A DNA stretch of 64,000 nucleotides, from the NCBI RefSeq assembly GCF_025989125.1, contig NZ_JAPDNR010000001.1:5506087-5570086 (forward strand), written 5' to 3'. Numbering within the stretch: position 1 is the stretch's first letter; each line of letters starts with the position of its first letter. The notes under the pieces are model-generated. The model searched no databases. It saw only the letters and a list, made by a program, of their open reading frames with translations, and was not told the origin of the DNA. The stretch comes from Chitinophaga nivalis. GTDB taxonomy: Bacteria; Bacteroidota; Bacteroidia; Chitinophagales; Chitinophagaceae. Both the position numbers and the translations under genes were made by a program. Positions 7,847-17,398 of the stretch are shown here, in pieces.

Positions 7847-9463
7847 TCAGACTGCTACACTGGCTTCTTTTTCATACAGCAATTCTTTCTCTCCAAAAAG
7901 CCGTTCTGCGATAATATCTTTTTGATGACATTCCGCTACTAATCTGTTCGATTGTACAATCGGATTGGATTCATCCGTGTATTTGATACTGCTGATAAAT
8001 TCCACCCATGGCTCCTGTCCCATGGCATATACATAAGCTTCTTTGGGATGGAAGATATTGATCAGTGACATGCCTTTGTCGCAATCCGATCCGGAAAGCC
8101 GGCGACTGTTGTCCTGTTCACGGGATAACTTCTTGGTTAACAGTGGACCGTATAGCCATGACAGTGGGGCGCCATCGCATTCCATTCCCAGGAACATGAC
8201 ATCTACATTGCCGATACTTTTCTGGATATGTTTATACAGGGCCGGCTCCACAATTCTGGAATCAGCCAGGAACAATAACTTGAAGTCGCCAATGCGAACC
8301 AGGTAGCAGGCTTTCGTGAGGATGTTCATATCACTGTGCTCACCGGTAAAAGGTAAACTGGTAATCACGGAGTCAGAGAAACGCAGGGTTTCCATTTCTT
8401 CCATCGACACGATGTTATTGAAGCCGATGTGATTAAACATCAGTTTCAGATCCGGATCTTCCAGCTTACCGCTGTTGGTATGCGGTACAATGATATTGCG
8501 TATTTTATGCCGTAACGGCAATAATGTTTCAAACAGAATATGGTCCTGGTGGTTATGGGTAATCAGTACATAATCAATTTTATCCGGCAGGTGCACATCA
8601 GAGTAGTGGGTTACTTCTGAATCGTAGCCATAATAGCTGATCAGCGGATCTACCAGGATACTGATATCTTTTGTTTCTATCAGGATGCAGGCATGGCCAA
8701 AGTAACGCATCCGGATTTTATCACCGGTATAACGCTGATAAGGCGGCGGCGGAGTATCCGTGAAAAGCGTTTCAAACAGGGGCTCCTGCTCCGGCGTGAT
8801 CCCCAGTAAATCCTTGATGTCTTTTAATGACTTGGGATTCCGTTTCATCCTGGCCAGTTCATCGATGCCGGGATGATCAAAAGGAATTTCGAGGTGCAGT
8901 ACATTGGGTTCATCCAGGCGCGGTGTACTGAGGGCAAAAGGCCGGTGGTCATTATCTGTTACCCACAGTGCAATGCTTTGCATGCTCTTATTGTAATACT
9001 TGCTTTCATACAGCAGGGGTTCAAAGAAGCGGAAACCGGGATTATTATGCCGGTCATAGTACAGTTCAATGTATCCTTTCAGTTCTTCCGGCACTTTTTC
9101 GTACAGGGCTTCCATGCCAAACCCTTTTCCTTCCATCGCCAGCAACCGGTCGAGTTCTTTGATGGCCTTTGAAAACTGGATCAATGGCTGTTGTTTATCC
9201 AGTGTCTGCTGCTGAATTGCTTTTACTTCATTTACACGTTTCTCCGGTATATCCATGAAAGGGCCGCCCCGCATTTTAGGGTTCAGCACTGCTTCCACAT
9301 GTATAGCCGGCGCCATCACAAAAGATTCCATAATATTCATATGACGGCCAGTAATATTCATAGCCGCCGTAGCCGGAGAAATCAAATGACTCCAGGCATA
9401 CCATCTGTCTACCAACGGTTCAATAACGACATTTGGTTTAAGATATAGTTGTTTGTCGCTCAT
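7847..9463 (-). CDS. CmlA-type diiron beta-hydroxylase (MBL fold)
   Basis: A 538-residue protein with a distinctive N-terminal domain (about 1-245, containing EPLVDRWYAW and TPPPPYQRY). A metallo-beta-lactamase-fold domain follows from about 250. The metal motif HNHQDH gives H303, H305, D307 and H308; E375 (TGEHSD) and D401 (LADSR) complete the site. Both the length and this ligand order match CmlA, the chloramphenicol-pathway diiron oxygenase that hydroxylates the beta-carbon of an aminoacyl group held on an NRPS carrier protein. The remembered CmlA ligand numbers differ by a constant offset of two. No NRPS module or carrier protein is in the window, so the substrate is unknown. It is monocistronic with its own terminator. 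Confidence 0.8.
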   Translation of the reverse strand: MSDKQLYLKPNVVIEPLVDRWYAWSHLISPATAAMNITGRHMNIMESFVMAPAIHVEAVLNPKMRGGPFMDIPEKRVNEVKAIQQQTLDKQQPLIQFSKAIKELDRLLAMEGKGFGMEALYEKVPEELKGYIELYYDRHNNPGFRFFEPLLYESKYYNKSMQSIALWVTDNDHRPFALSTPRLDEPNVLHLEIPFDHPGIDELARMKRNPKSLKDIKDLLGITPEQEPLFETLFTDTPPPPYQRYTGDKIRMRYFGHACILIETKDISILVDPLISYYGYDSEVTHYSDVHLPDKIDYVLITHNHQDHILFETLLPLRHKIRNIIVPHTNSGKLEDPDLKLMFNHIGFNNIVSMEEMETLRFSDSVITSLPFTGEHSDMNILTKACYLVRIGDFKLLFLADSRIVEPALYKHIQKSIGNVDVMFLGMECDGAPLSWLYGPLLTKKLSREQDNSRRLSGSDCDKGMSLINIFHPKEAYVYAMGQEPWVEFISSIKYTDESNPIVQSNRLVAECHQKDIIAERLFGEKELLYEKEASVAV

Positions 9464-10336
9464 AAAATATGCATTTGTGGGTTCAGGTAACCATGTGACT
9501 AACCCGATATACGTATATTGATTTCGTTACTGGGGAGCATGGGTTTACTTATTACAAGCACATTGGTTATCCTTAATAAAACTATTAAACATTATACTGC
9601 TATATAACAACAGGACAGTTTTATATCAGCACAATTAAATACGGCATGATTTCAAATATTATCAATAATAACGCAGACAAAAAAAACGGGGAAGTAATGT
9701 CGGGCAACTGTGGTAACTACAAAAACAACGGGCTGCAATAGTTATCAAGGTAGTTATTGGGTTCTGCATGAAGATAGGGAAAGCGGGTTATCCAGCGGTC
9801 GTTTATCTATCCATATTTCATGAGAAACATATCTTTCCGGACTGCGTTTGTTGACAAAAGCTATAGCATACAAATGTAGCGGAGCTTCTCACAAACTTAT
9901 TTTTTTTTCCGTGAAAATCCAAACATTCCTACATAAAAAAGCTATTTATTTCTAAATCATCGCATTCGTACAGCCAGCCACCGCAGCCACTTCTACAGCA
10001 AACCGGCAACAGATCAGGATATGCCCGTTTGCCTGGCAACCGCTCCTGTCCGGCGAAAACGTTGCCTGCCTGTTTTTTGCCACCTCCCACCGATACGATT
10101 AACCCGGCAACCGACCATCCATCAAATAATAAGACAAGACAGCACCTGTACCAAACGAAATACCAGCAAGTATTTGCAGCTATTCTCCCCTCCCTTTTTG
10201 TTACATATCTGTTGTCATTTTCACTGATATGGCATAACATTATACAGGAGAAATACCTAAATTGAAACGATAAATCACGTAATTCAGACATTAACCAAAA
10301 CCACATCATCTGTTTTTAGCAACCAAACAACCCAAT
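9464..10336. other. 873-bp intergenic stretch, divergent promoters
   Basis: This region separates the divergently transcribed hydroxylase and outer-membrane receptor genes. On the minus strand TACATTTG (9871-9878) matches the -7 consensus, about 400 nt upstream of the hydroxylase. A 31-codon plus-strand frame (9646-9741) has codon-like composition but no recognisable product. No structured RNA was recognised. Confidence 0.5.
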
Positions 10337-12784
10337 ATGAGAAAGCTGTATGCCCGTTTTTTTCTACTGCTGTTTTTTGTCATCTTCCACGCAAACAGTA
10401 CTTTTTCACAGGAGAAACCCACCACTTTCGAGCTGAAAGGTAAACTCAGCAGCGGACAGGACGCCCATCTGGATGAAGTCATTGTTCACCTGCTGCAAGC
10501 CAGTGATAAAAAACTGGTGAAAATGGAATATCCCGACAAACAAGGTAATTTTACTTTTGATAAAATACCCCCCGGTACCTATATACTCGTTACACAAAGC
10601 ATGGGCTTTGTAAAGTATCAGTCAGACGCCATTATACATAATAAAAACACCAACGTCGGCACCATCACCCTGCAAGCTTCCAGCACTACCCTTAAAGAAG
10701 CGGCTGTAGTGGCCACCAAACCATTTATCCAGCAGCAATACGATAAAACGGTACTCAATGTGGCCAGCTCCATTTCCGCTGTTGGTAGTACCGCCCTGGA
10801 AGTACTGGAAAAAGCGCCCGGCATCACCATCGATCAGAACGACAATATTGCCATGCGCGGCAGACAAGGCGTACTGGTGATGATTGATGGCAAACTGGTA
10901 CCCATGAATGGCCAGGAACTGGCGAACCTGCTCAGGAGCATGTCTGCCAACCAGATTGAAAAAATAGACCTCATTACCAACCCTTCTTCCCGCTATGATG
11001 CCGCCGGTAACGCCGGTATTATCGACATCCGGTTACGTAAAGGACAGCAGAAAGGTACCAACGGTAATGTTACCCTCAGCTATGGCCAGGGCGTATATTA
11101 CAAGTTCAATCCTTCCATCAATATCAACAGCAAAATCCGCAAGGTAAACCTCTTTGCCTCCTACAGCTACTCCGACCGGCTGGAAAGAACCAAGCTGCAA
11201 ATACTGCGGGACTTCTATAATGAAGCCAACAAGATCACCGGTAGCAACAACTACGACAACTATTTCAAATACTATAATAAAAACCACAACGCCCGTATTG
11301 GTGCAGATTACAACATCAACTCCAATATCGTTATCGGCGTAGTTGCCAATGGTATTTTCAACGATGGTAAAGTACGTTCCAACAGCGCCGCTAAAACATT
11401 CAATGCCGCTAGCCAACAAACCGGCTCATTTGTAACCGGGGGCAGCAACAATACCAACCGCGACAACGGCAGCATCAACCTGAACTACAGGCACAAGCTG
11501 GATTCCAGCGGTAAAGAACTCAGTGCCGACTTCGATTATGCCCGGTACGCTTCCGACGAATTACAAAATTACACCACCGATTTCTTTGACCTGTTTCACC
11601 ACCCTTCCCAAAAACCTTATGTACTTGTCGGGAATCTCAATGGAGACCTGCGGATCAAATCATTTAAAATTGATTACGCACAACCCATTAAACCCATCGA
11701 TGTACAAATAGAAGCAGGGGTTAAAAGCAGTTGGGTAACGGCCGATAATGATGTAAAATTCTACGACAGAAGTGACGGTAAAAACGAACTGGATTTAGGA
11801 AAAAGCAATCACTTCATCTATGAAGAAAATATCAATGCCGCCTATCTGAATGCCACCAAAAAATGGCGTAAACTGACGGTACAAGCGGGGCTCCGGGTAG
11901 AGAATACTATTGCTAAAGGCAATCAGCTGACCAACAACGATCAGTTTGACCGGAACTACACCCAGCTTTTCCCCAGCGGATTTATCGGCTACGAATTCAA
12001 TCAGCGGCATGACCTGGGATTCTCTCTCAGCCGCAGGATCGACCGGCCTTCCTATCGCCAGCTGAATCCCTTTACCATGTTCCTGGATCCGTTTACCTAT
12101 TCCACCGGTAATCCTTATCTGAATCCGGAAATCACCAACTCCTTTGAGCTGGTACATACCTTCCAGCAAAAATATATTACCAAAATAGGTTTCAGCAAAA
12201 CCACCGACAACATCCTCACGGTACTTTCACCGGATGTGAAACCCAACACCATCATACAAACCGGCCGTAACCTGGCTGAATTTCTATACTACAATGCCAG
12301 CGTAGATGTTCCGATCACTATCGGACACTGGCTGACCAGCAACAATACTGCCCTGGTATTTTACAGCAAATACAATGGTAACCTGGTGAATACCGATCTG
12401 AATGTAGGCAGAACCACCTTCAATTTCAGCTCCAACAATTCCATCACCATTGATCCCAAAACATCGCTGGAAATCATTGGCAGCTATACCAGCCGGTCTT
12501 ACTATGGCTTTCTGGATGTAGGCAGCATCTGGTTTGTCAATATTGGTGCGCAAAGACAAATCCTGCATAAAAAAGCATCCATAAAAATCAATTGCAGTGA
12601 TATCTTCTTTACCAATAAAACAAACGCGATTACCCGGTTAACCGGTTATGGCGAACATTTCTTCCAGCAAAGAGATACCCGTGTCATCACGGTGAGTTTC
12701 AATTATAAATTCGGCGGCCAGTCCAATGGCTCGAAGCGGAAAACCGGCAGTGCGGATGATGAAAAGAAAAGAGCCGGCGGTTGA
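10337..12784 (+). CDS. Outer-membrane beta-barrel receptor, TonB-receptor-like
   Basis: An 815-residue protein with a signal peptide (about 1-25, FHANSTFSQ). A carboxypeptidase-regulatory-like domain (about 30-115) contains the GNFTFDKIPPGTYILV turn. A plug domain (about 125-235) contains VLEKAPGITIDQ, MIDGK and the ITNPSSRYDAAGNAGIIDI block. The remainder is a large outer-membrane barrel rich in alternating aromatic strands, ending in a strand typical of the family. This is the OMP_b-brl_3 type of TonB-dependent receptor, common in Bacteroidota and usually for uptake of a ligand. No SusD partner follows, which argues against a classical glycan-utilisation locus. It is convergent with 12796-13335. 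Confidence 0.88.
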   Translation: MRKLYARFFLLLFFVIFHANSTFSQEKPTTFELKGKLSSGQDAHLDEVIVHLLQASDKKLVKMEYPDKQGNFTFDKIPPGTYILVTQSMGFVKYQSDAIIHNKNTNVGTITLQASSTTLKEAAVVATKPFIQQQYDKTVLNVASSISAVGSTALEVLEKAPGITIDQNDNIAMRGRQGVLVMIDGKLVPMNGQELANLLRSMSANQIEKIDLITNPSSRYDAAGNAGIIDIRLRKGQQKGTNGNVTLSYGQGVYYKFNPSININSKIRKVNLFASYSYSDRLERTKLQILRDFYNEANKITGSNNYDNYFKYYNKNHNARIGADYNINSNIVIGVVANGIFNDGKVRSNSAAKTFNAASQQTGSFVTGGSNNTNRDNGSINLNYRHKLDSSGKELSADFDYARYASDELQNYTTDFFDLFHHPSQKPYVLVGNLNGDLRIKSFKIDYAQPIKPIDVQIEAGVKSSWVTADNDVKFYDRSDGKNELDLGKSNHFIYEENINAAYLNATKKWRKLTVQAGLRVENTIAKGNQLTNNDQFDRNYTQLFPSGFIGYEFNQRHDLGFSLSRRIDRPSYRQLNPFTMFLDPFTYSTGNPYLNPEITNSFELVHTFQQKYITKIGFSKTTDNILTVLSPDVKPNTIIQTGRNLAEFLYYNASVDVPITIGHWLTSNNTALVFYSKYNGNLVNTDLNVGRTTFNFSSNNSITIDPKTSLEIIGSYTSRSYYGFLDVGSIWFVNIGAQRQILHKKASIKINCSDIFFTNKTNAITRLTGYGEHFFQQRDTRVITVSFNYKFGGQSNGSKRKTGSADDEKKRAGG

Positions 12785-12795
12785 TTATACATGGG

Positions 12796-13335
12796 CTAAT
12801 ATCCGGGAGATATCGTCAGTTGCAGCAATGCCTGATAGGGATCTCCCGGAATCCCCAATACCCGGGCAAAAGCAGGTTCTGTTTTATATCCCTGCTTTTT
12901 CAACCGGATAACCTCCTGCCGTAGCGGTTCTCCGTGCTGTTGCAGTAACTGATATTCGATCAGCATATGGCGGAAAGCCGCCTGTTCCCGGGAAGGTACC
13001 CCCTGCCCGAAAATCTCCACCGGCCAGCCTCCCATCTGCAGCTGCGCAATGATAGATGTGGTGTCGTTAATCACAGTTGTATACAACCGGAAATCATCAA
13101 ATCCCGAAAAGTACTGCTCCAGGCAGGTTTGAAAGACCTGCGGCTCCTGATAACAACAAATAATATCCAGATCACTATCGTCGATATCCACCCCGATTGG
13201 TATCGTACCAGCCAGCAACGGATCAAAATGCTGCAGTTTTTCCATGACCTGATATTGCTGCAATACAGCGTGGGCCTGCTGTTGCCGCAAGGTCCCCGTC
13301 TGCAGATAATGAATCGTATTAAATTGGTCTGTCAA
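12796..13335 (-). CDS. DUF4269 nucleotidyltransferase-fold protein
   Basis: A 179-residue protein. Near the N-terminus LAGTIPIGVDIDDSDLDIICCY (about 41-62) is the hallmark of DUF4269 and resembles the GS..(x)n..D.D motif of minimal nucleotidyltransferases, where the Asp pair binds metal. YLQTGTLRQQQAHAVL (10-25) precedes it as usual in the family. It is cytosolic. The biochemical function of the family is not established. The 3' end is convergent with the receptor gene with only about 10 nt between stops. Confidence 0.85.
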   Translation of the reverse strand: MTDQFNTIHYLQTGTLRQQQAHAVLQQYQVMEKLQHFDPLLAGTIPIGVDIDDSDLDIICCYQEPQVFQTCLEQYFSGFDDFRLYTTVINDTTSIIAQLQMGGWPVEIFGQGVPSREQAAFRHMLIEYQLLQQHGEPLRQEVIRLKKQGYKTEPAFARVLGIPGDPYQALLQLTISPGY

Positions 13336-13626
13336 GGTTTTTGTTTATAGATTCCGGTGATAAAGATACCACATTCTTAATTTTCCGGCCACGACCCGTT
13401 CCTTTCACCGGTAACTGCCCGCAGGGAGACTGTCATGACAATAGCCTCCCTGCCCGTTCTTCGGGATATAACGGTAATGGTTATACGATAACTATTACCT
13501 ATACACTGCAGTTTCATAGCAGTCATGCGGGGTAGTTTTAAAGCAGCAGCATACAATAAATACCTGTAAGGTAGCTATTGCCCGTAGAGAGATTAAATCG
13601 TATTTTCAGCTCCTCAACCAAAAATT

Positions 13627-14931
13627 ATGAAATTCCCTGTTCTTATTACCTTTCTGCTCCTGCTTGGCATGCAGACAATATCCGCGCAATCCACGATTCT
13701 GCATTGTGGTAGTTTGATAGATGGCATCAGCAATGCACCACGACACAATGTGTCTGTTATCATCAATGGTAACCGGATCAGCGCCATCAAGGAAGGTTTT
13801 GTAAATGGTACACGTAATGACAAAGTGATTGACCTGCGGCAAAAGACAGTAACGCCGGGGTGGATAGACATGCACGTACACCTGGAAACAGAATTCAACA
13901 AAACGTCCTATTCAGACAAGTACACCATGAACCCGGCGGACTATGCCTACCAAAGTGTGGTATTTGCAGAACGTACGCTGCAGGGAGGCTTTACCACTGT
14001 GAGAGACCTGGGTGGCAGCGGGGTAAACATCGCGCTGCGTAACGCCATTAATAAAGGCCTGATCAAAGGACCGCGGGTATATACTGCCGGCAAAGCCATT
14101 GCCACTACCGGCGGCCACGGCGATCCTACCAACGGGTACCGCAGCGATCTGATGGGCAATCCCGGTCCGGAAGCAGGTGTGGTAAACGGTCCGGATGAAT
14201 GCCGCAAGGCAGTGAGACAAGCCTATAAAAACGGTTCCGATGTGATCAAGATCACTGCTACCGGCGGCGTATTGAGTGTGGCCAAAGATGGCAGCAGTCC
14301 GCAGTTTACAGACGAAGAACTGAAAGCGCTGGTAGCCACTGCCAAAGATTACGGGCTGCGGGTAGCGGCACACGCACACGGTGCAGAAGGTATTAAACGC
14401 GCCATCCGCGCGGGTGTTAACTCTATTGAGCATGGCACTTATCTCGACGATGAAGGTATTGCCCTCGCCAAACAATATGGTACCTGGTATGTGCCTACCA
14501 TTATAGCCGGCCACTCGGTAAGTGATTCTGCAAAAACACCAGGTTATTTCCCTGCTATCGTACAACCAAAGGCGGCCACCATCGGACCTAAAATACAAAG
14601 CACCTTTGCAAAAGCCTATAAATCCGGGGTAAAAATTGCCTTCGGCACCGATGCCGGCGTATACACCCATGGTAAAAACTGGCTCGAATTTACCTACATG
14701 GTAGAAGCAGGCATGCCACCGATGGAAGTGATACAGGCGGCCACTATCAGCGCCGCAGACCTCCTGGGTGTAAAAGATAAACTGGGCAGTATAGAAGCCG
14801 GTAAACTGGCCGACATTGTAGCCGTAGACGGTGATCCCTTACGCGACATACAGGTAATGAGTAAAGTAGTTTTTGTGATGAAAGACGGCGTGGTATATAA
14901 AGATAATAACACCGCACCGGCTACCTTATAA
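13627..14931 (+). CDS. Secreted amidohydrolase (prolidase/imidazolonepropionase-like)
   Basis: A 434-residue protein with a signal peptide (about 1-20, TISAQ). The amidohydrolase metal site is visible. HVH (83-85, WIDMHVHLE) comes first, then a Lys in SDVIKITATGG (about 205). Histidines in AAHAHG and SIEHGTY follow, and an Asp in AFGTDAG. This arrangement belongs to the Xaa-Pro dipeptidase-like amidohydrolases that cleave N-acyl or X-Pro amino acids with one or two metal ions. Export suggests periplasmic amide or peptide scavenging. The serine hydrolase at 14955 starts 23 nt downstream and is probably co-transcribed. Confidence 0.88.
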   Translation: MKFPVLITFLLLLGMQTISAQSTILHCGSLIDGISNAPRHNVSVIINGNRISAIKEGFVNGTRNDKVIDLRQKTVTPGWIDMHVHLETEFNKTSYSDKYTMNPADYAYQSVVFAERTLQGGFTTVRDLGGSGVNIALRNAINKGLIKGPRVYTAGKAIATTGGHGDPTNGYRSDLMGNPGPEAGVVNGPDECRKAVRQAYKNGSDVIKITATGGVLSVAKDGSSPQFTDEELKALVATAKDYGLRVAAHAHGAEGIKRAIRAGVNSIEHGTYLDDEGIALAKQYGTWYVPTIIAGHSVSDSAKTPGYFPAIVQPKAATIGPKIQSTFAKAYKSGVKIAFGTDAGVYTHGKNWLEFTYMVEAGMPPMEVIQAATISAADLLGVKDKLGSIEAGKLADIVAVDGDPLRDIQVMSKVVFVMKDGVVYKDNNTAPATL

Positions 14932-14954
14932 TGACCACCCCGTTCTGTTGAAAC

Positions 14955-16052
14955 ATGTATCGCCTTATCATTGACTACAAACATACCGCCTGCTGGCTGC
15001 TACTATTACTGCTACCGGCCCTGCAGGCCAATAGCCAGTCTGCTGCACAGCTGGACAGCTTTTTCAGTACCCTCTTTCCGCCGGGTCTTCCCGGCGGAGC
15101 GGTACTCATTGCTAAAAAAGGGAAAGTTATTTACAAGCGGGGATTTGGTGTAGCCGACATCGTTACCCGTCAGCCTGTAACACCCCGCACCATTTTCAAC
15201 ACCGGCTCCATCAGCAAAACATTTGTGGCCTATGGTATCCTGAAACTGGCGCAGCAAGGGCGTATCTCCCTGCAGGATCCCCTCTCCCGCTTCTTTCCCG
15301 ACTTTGACAATAAAAGTATTGCCGACAGCATCCGTATCTGTCACCTGCTCACCCATAGCTCCGGCCTGCCGGACAGCAGAGAGGTAGCCGAGCATCCCGT
15401 ATTCTATCTTACCGCCACTGATACCGCCAATTTCGCACCGCTTAAAAAAACGCAGCAGCTACACTTTTCGCCAGGTAGTCAGTTCGAATATTCCAATCCC
15501 GCTTTCAACGGACTGGCACTAATTATAGAAAAAGTCAGCGGCCAAAAATGGCAGCAGTTCATCCGGGAACAAATCTTCCGGCCTGCCGGCATGCAGCAAT
15601 CCCTTATCACCGATGGCGCCTACCCGCAAACCGGCGTGGCACATGGTTATATAGCTGATAGCGTACATGGCTATACGGAGTATGATTACGGGGAAGCACC
15701 TACGTTTGCCGCCGCTGGTAACGGTGGTGTATGGAGCAATGTAGAAGAGCTGTGGTTATATGAACAGGCTATCCAACAGGAACGGCTACTCGATTCCAGC
15801 TGGCTGGCCTTATCCAGGAAGGTCTATACTTTTGATAACTGGGCGGCTGCTTACCCACCCTTTATGGGATTAAGCTGGTTCATAGCAGATACGCCTTACC
15901 GCATGATCGGGCATACCGGATCCCAGGGTGGTTTTAAATGCGATTATCAATGGCTACCGGATCAGCAGCTTTGTTATATCCTGCTGGCGAATACACCACA
16001 ACCGCGGGAAGCTATCCGGGAAAAATTGTTTACGCTCTTACAGGTTTTTTAA
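14955..16052 (+). CDS. Serine hydrolase, beta-lactamase (class C) family
   Basis: A 365-residue exported protein (hydrophobic signal about 11-27). The class C/DD-peptidase motifs are present: SISK at 85-88 (S-x-x-K), YSN in FEYSNPAF (about 177-179), and HTG in IGHTGSQGG replacing KTG. Without further evidence it could be an esterase, D-aminopeptidase or penicillin-binding-like enzyme rather than a true beta-lactamase. It follows the amidohydrolase by 23 nt. The pair may form an operon for processing amide substrates in the periplasm (inference). Confidence 0.87.
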   Translation: MYRLIIDYKHTACWLLLLLLPALQANSQSAAQLDSFFSTLFPPGLPGGAVLIAKKGKVIYKRGFGVADIVTRQPVTPRTIFNTGSISKTFVAYGILKLAQQGRISLQDPLSRFFPDFDNKSIADSIRICHLLTHSSGLPDSREVAEHPVFYLTATDTANFAPLKKTQQLHFSPGSQFEYSNPAFNGLALIIEKVSGQKWQQFIREQIFRPAGMQQSLITDGAYPQTGVAHGYIADSVHGYTEYDYGEAPTFAAAGNGGVWSNVEELWLYEQAIQQERLLDSSWLALSRKVYTFDNWAAAYPPFMGLSWFIADTPYRMIGHTGSQGGFKCDYQWLPDQQLCYILLANTPQPREAIREKLFTLLQVF

Positions 16053-16053
16053 C

Positions 16054-16431
16054 TCACCGGGCAGCTGAAACCGTCACATAATAGCCATCCGGATCTCTCA
16101 ATGAAAACTCCATACATCCGGAGTTGTTGTTTAAATGCGGCGGAGCTGCTATCTCCGTTGACAGCGCAGTGGCATTTGTCCACTTTTTTTCGAAATCACT
16201 CACCCGGAAAAACAGGATCAATCCATTCCCCGGGGCTGCAACAGGCGCTATTAGCGTAGGATGCCCGTGTGCCTCCCATTTATGCAGACAAAGCACCACG
16301 GTACCATCGTCATCCGTCAGGATTTCAAAAGTATCTCCACCATGCTGGCTGTGACAATCCAATAAACGCTGATACCAGCGGGAGCTTTTTTCTACGGCAG
16401 CTACGCCAATAATCACTTCATTTCTAATCAT
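16054..16431 (-). CDS. VOC-family (glyoxalase/bleomycin-resistance) protein
   Basis: A 125-residue single-domain protein. It starts VIIGVAAVEKSSRWYQRLLDC and ends EFSLRDPDGYYVTVSA, the paired beta-alpha-beta signature of the vicinal-oxygen-chelate fold, where 'RDPDGY' is the usual metal-ligand end. It is too generic for a substrate; antibiotic sequestration, glyoxalase-like or epimerase roles are all possible. The stop codon faces the serine hydrolase stop across one base, so the two are convergent. Confidence 0.85.
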   Translation of the reverse strand: MIRNEVIIGVAAVEKSSRWYQRLLDCHSQHGGDTFEILTDDDGTVVLCLHKWEAHGHPTLIAPVAAPGNGLILFFRVSDFEKKWTNATALSTEIAAPPHLNNNSGCMEFSLRDPDGYYVTVSAAR

Positions 16432-17003
16432 AGCATTGTCATCTTTTTAAGTCGCTGAGACAGTCTGGCTTTCGCAGATAAAATATCGCCACTGACAGAT
16501 TCAACGACTGTGGCCATGTAAATATATAGTAGTTTTAGATAAGATGATGATTGACCCGATAGTGCCCTGCAAAACATCCATTTAACACCTAAAAGTATCA
16601 CCAAAATGAAAAAGCAGCCAGGACTTTTTACCTTCAACATTTTTCATAACGGCAACCGGAAAAAATACCCCGGTACGGTTTCACTACGGATACTTTTATA
16701 CAGGCTGTTACGCAAAGGACACCAGGAAGATACTGATTACAAAAGAACTACCTGTTCCTGCAGATGATCTGTATACCTATGATACTGCCGGATGATGTGT
16801 CATACCGGATCAGGGAGAGAGACACCCGTGAGCGCGGTTCCTGCATGCGGTTTCCAAAACAGGTGCCTTTAGCCATCACCCCTGTTCCAATGGTATTGAT
16901 ACATCACGGCCTGTCCCTTTGACCAGAAATATTTCAGCGTCTTTTTTACTCCAAAGGGACACTATAACACACGGTGCCATGCTTATTACGTATAACCGTT
17001 CAT

Positions 17004-17026
17004 GTGATACAACGTTATTGTATCAC
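17004..17026. repeat. Perfect 9-bp hairpin
   Basis: GTGATACAA and TTGTATCAC flank a CGTTA loop. There is no T-run, so it is not a standard terminator. Its role is unknown; it could be a structured RNA or an operator. Confidence 0.6.
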
Positions 17027-17301
17027 CTGCTGCCATACAGCCTGTAATACAGCCACATTCTAAAGTTTCACTGCTGCATGTCACCACGGGCAGCCAGGTA
17101 AGCAACGTGTGTTCATCTTCATTATTAAAAAAAGATTACCGGTATGCCTGTTATGACGGTTTGACTACTCATAAGCATATACTTTCAGTGGCAAACGCTC
17201 CTGCAATATCAGCGGGATTGCCACCAACGGCCGCAGCGGATACGGATACATACCCATTCTGCGTGAGAACGATACTTGTCCGTGATTCGTTTTCTTTCAT
17301 T

Positions 17302-17342
17302 AAAAAAAATCCTGGCCACGCCTATGTGACCAGGATTTTTAA
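17302..17342 (-). terminator. Intrinsic terminator of defensin-like peptide gene
   Basis: AAAAATCCTGG pairs with CCAGGATTTTT with an inner CAC/GTG pair. On the minus strand the hairpin is followed by TTTTTTTT. It lies 57 nt after the peptide stop codon. The A-rich and T-rich flanks mean it may work in both directions. Confidence 0.8.
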
Positions 17343-17398
17343 TGGCTTATGGCAACTGGCTGCTCCGACTACATCGGATACATTTGCCGGATTGCCTG

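Larger units (their letters stand above)
16432..17398. other. 967-bp stretch with hairpins and tiny frames
   Basis: No gene of normal size is present. On the minus strand five short frames lie in series (17169-17300, 17125-17172, 16986-17123, 16876-16980 and 16748-16876), two neighbouring pairs overlapping by a few bases. A perfect 9-bp hairpin with a 5-nt loop sits at 17004-17026. A second inverted repeat, GTCCCTTTG/CAAAGGGAC, has arms at 16913-16921 and 16952-16960. A 53-codon plus-strand frame (16606-16767) starts with ATG AAA AAG. None has a recognised product. Confidence 0.5.

Noticed and set aside
16606..16767. 53-codon plus-strand frame with ATG AAA AAG start
   Set aside because: No recognisable domain; noted in the intergenic entry but not called.
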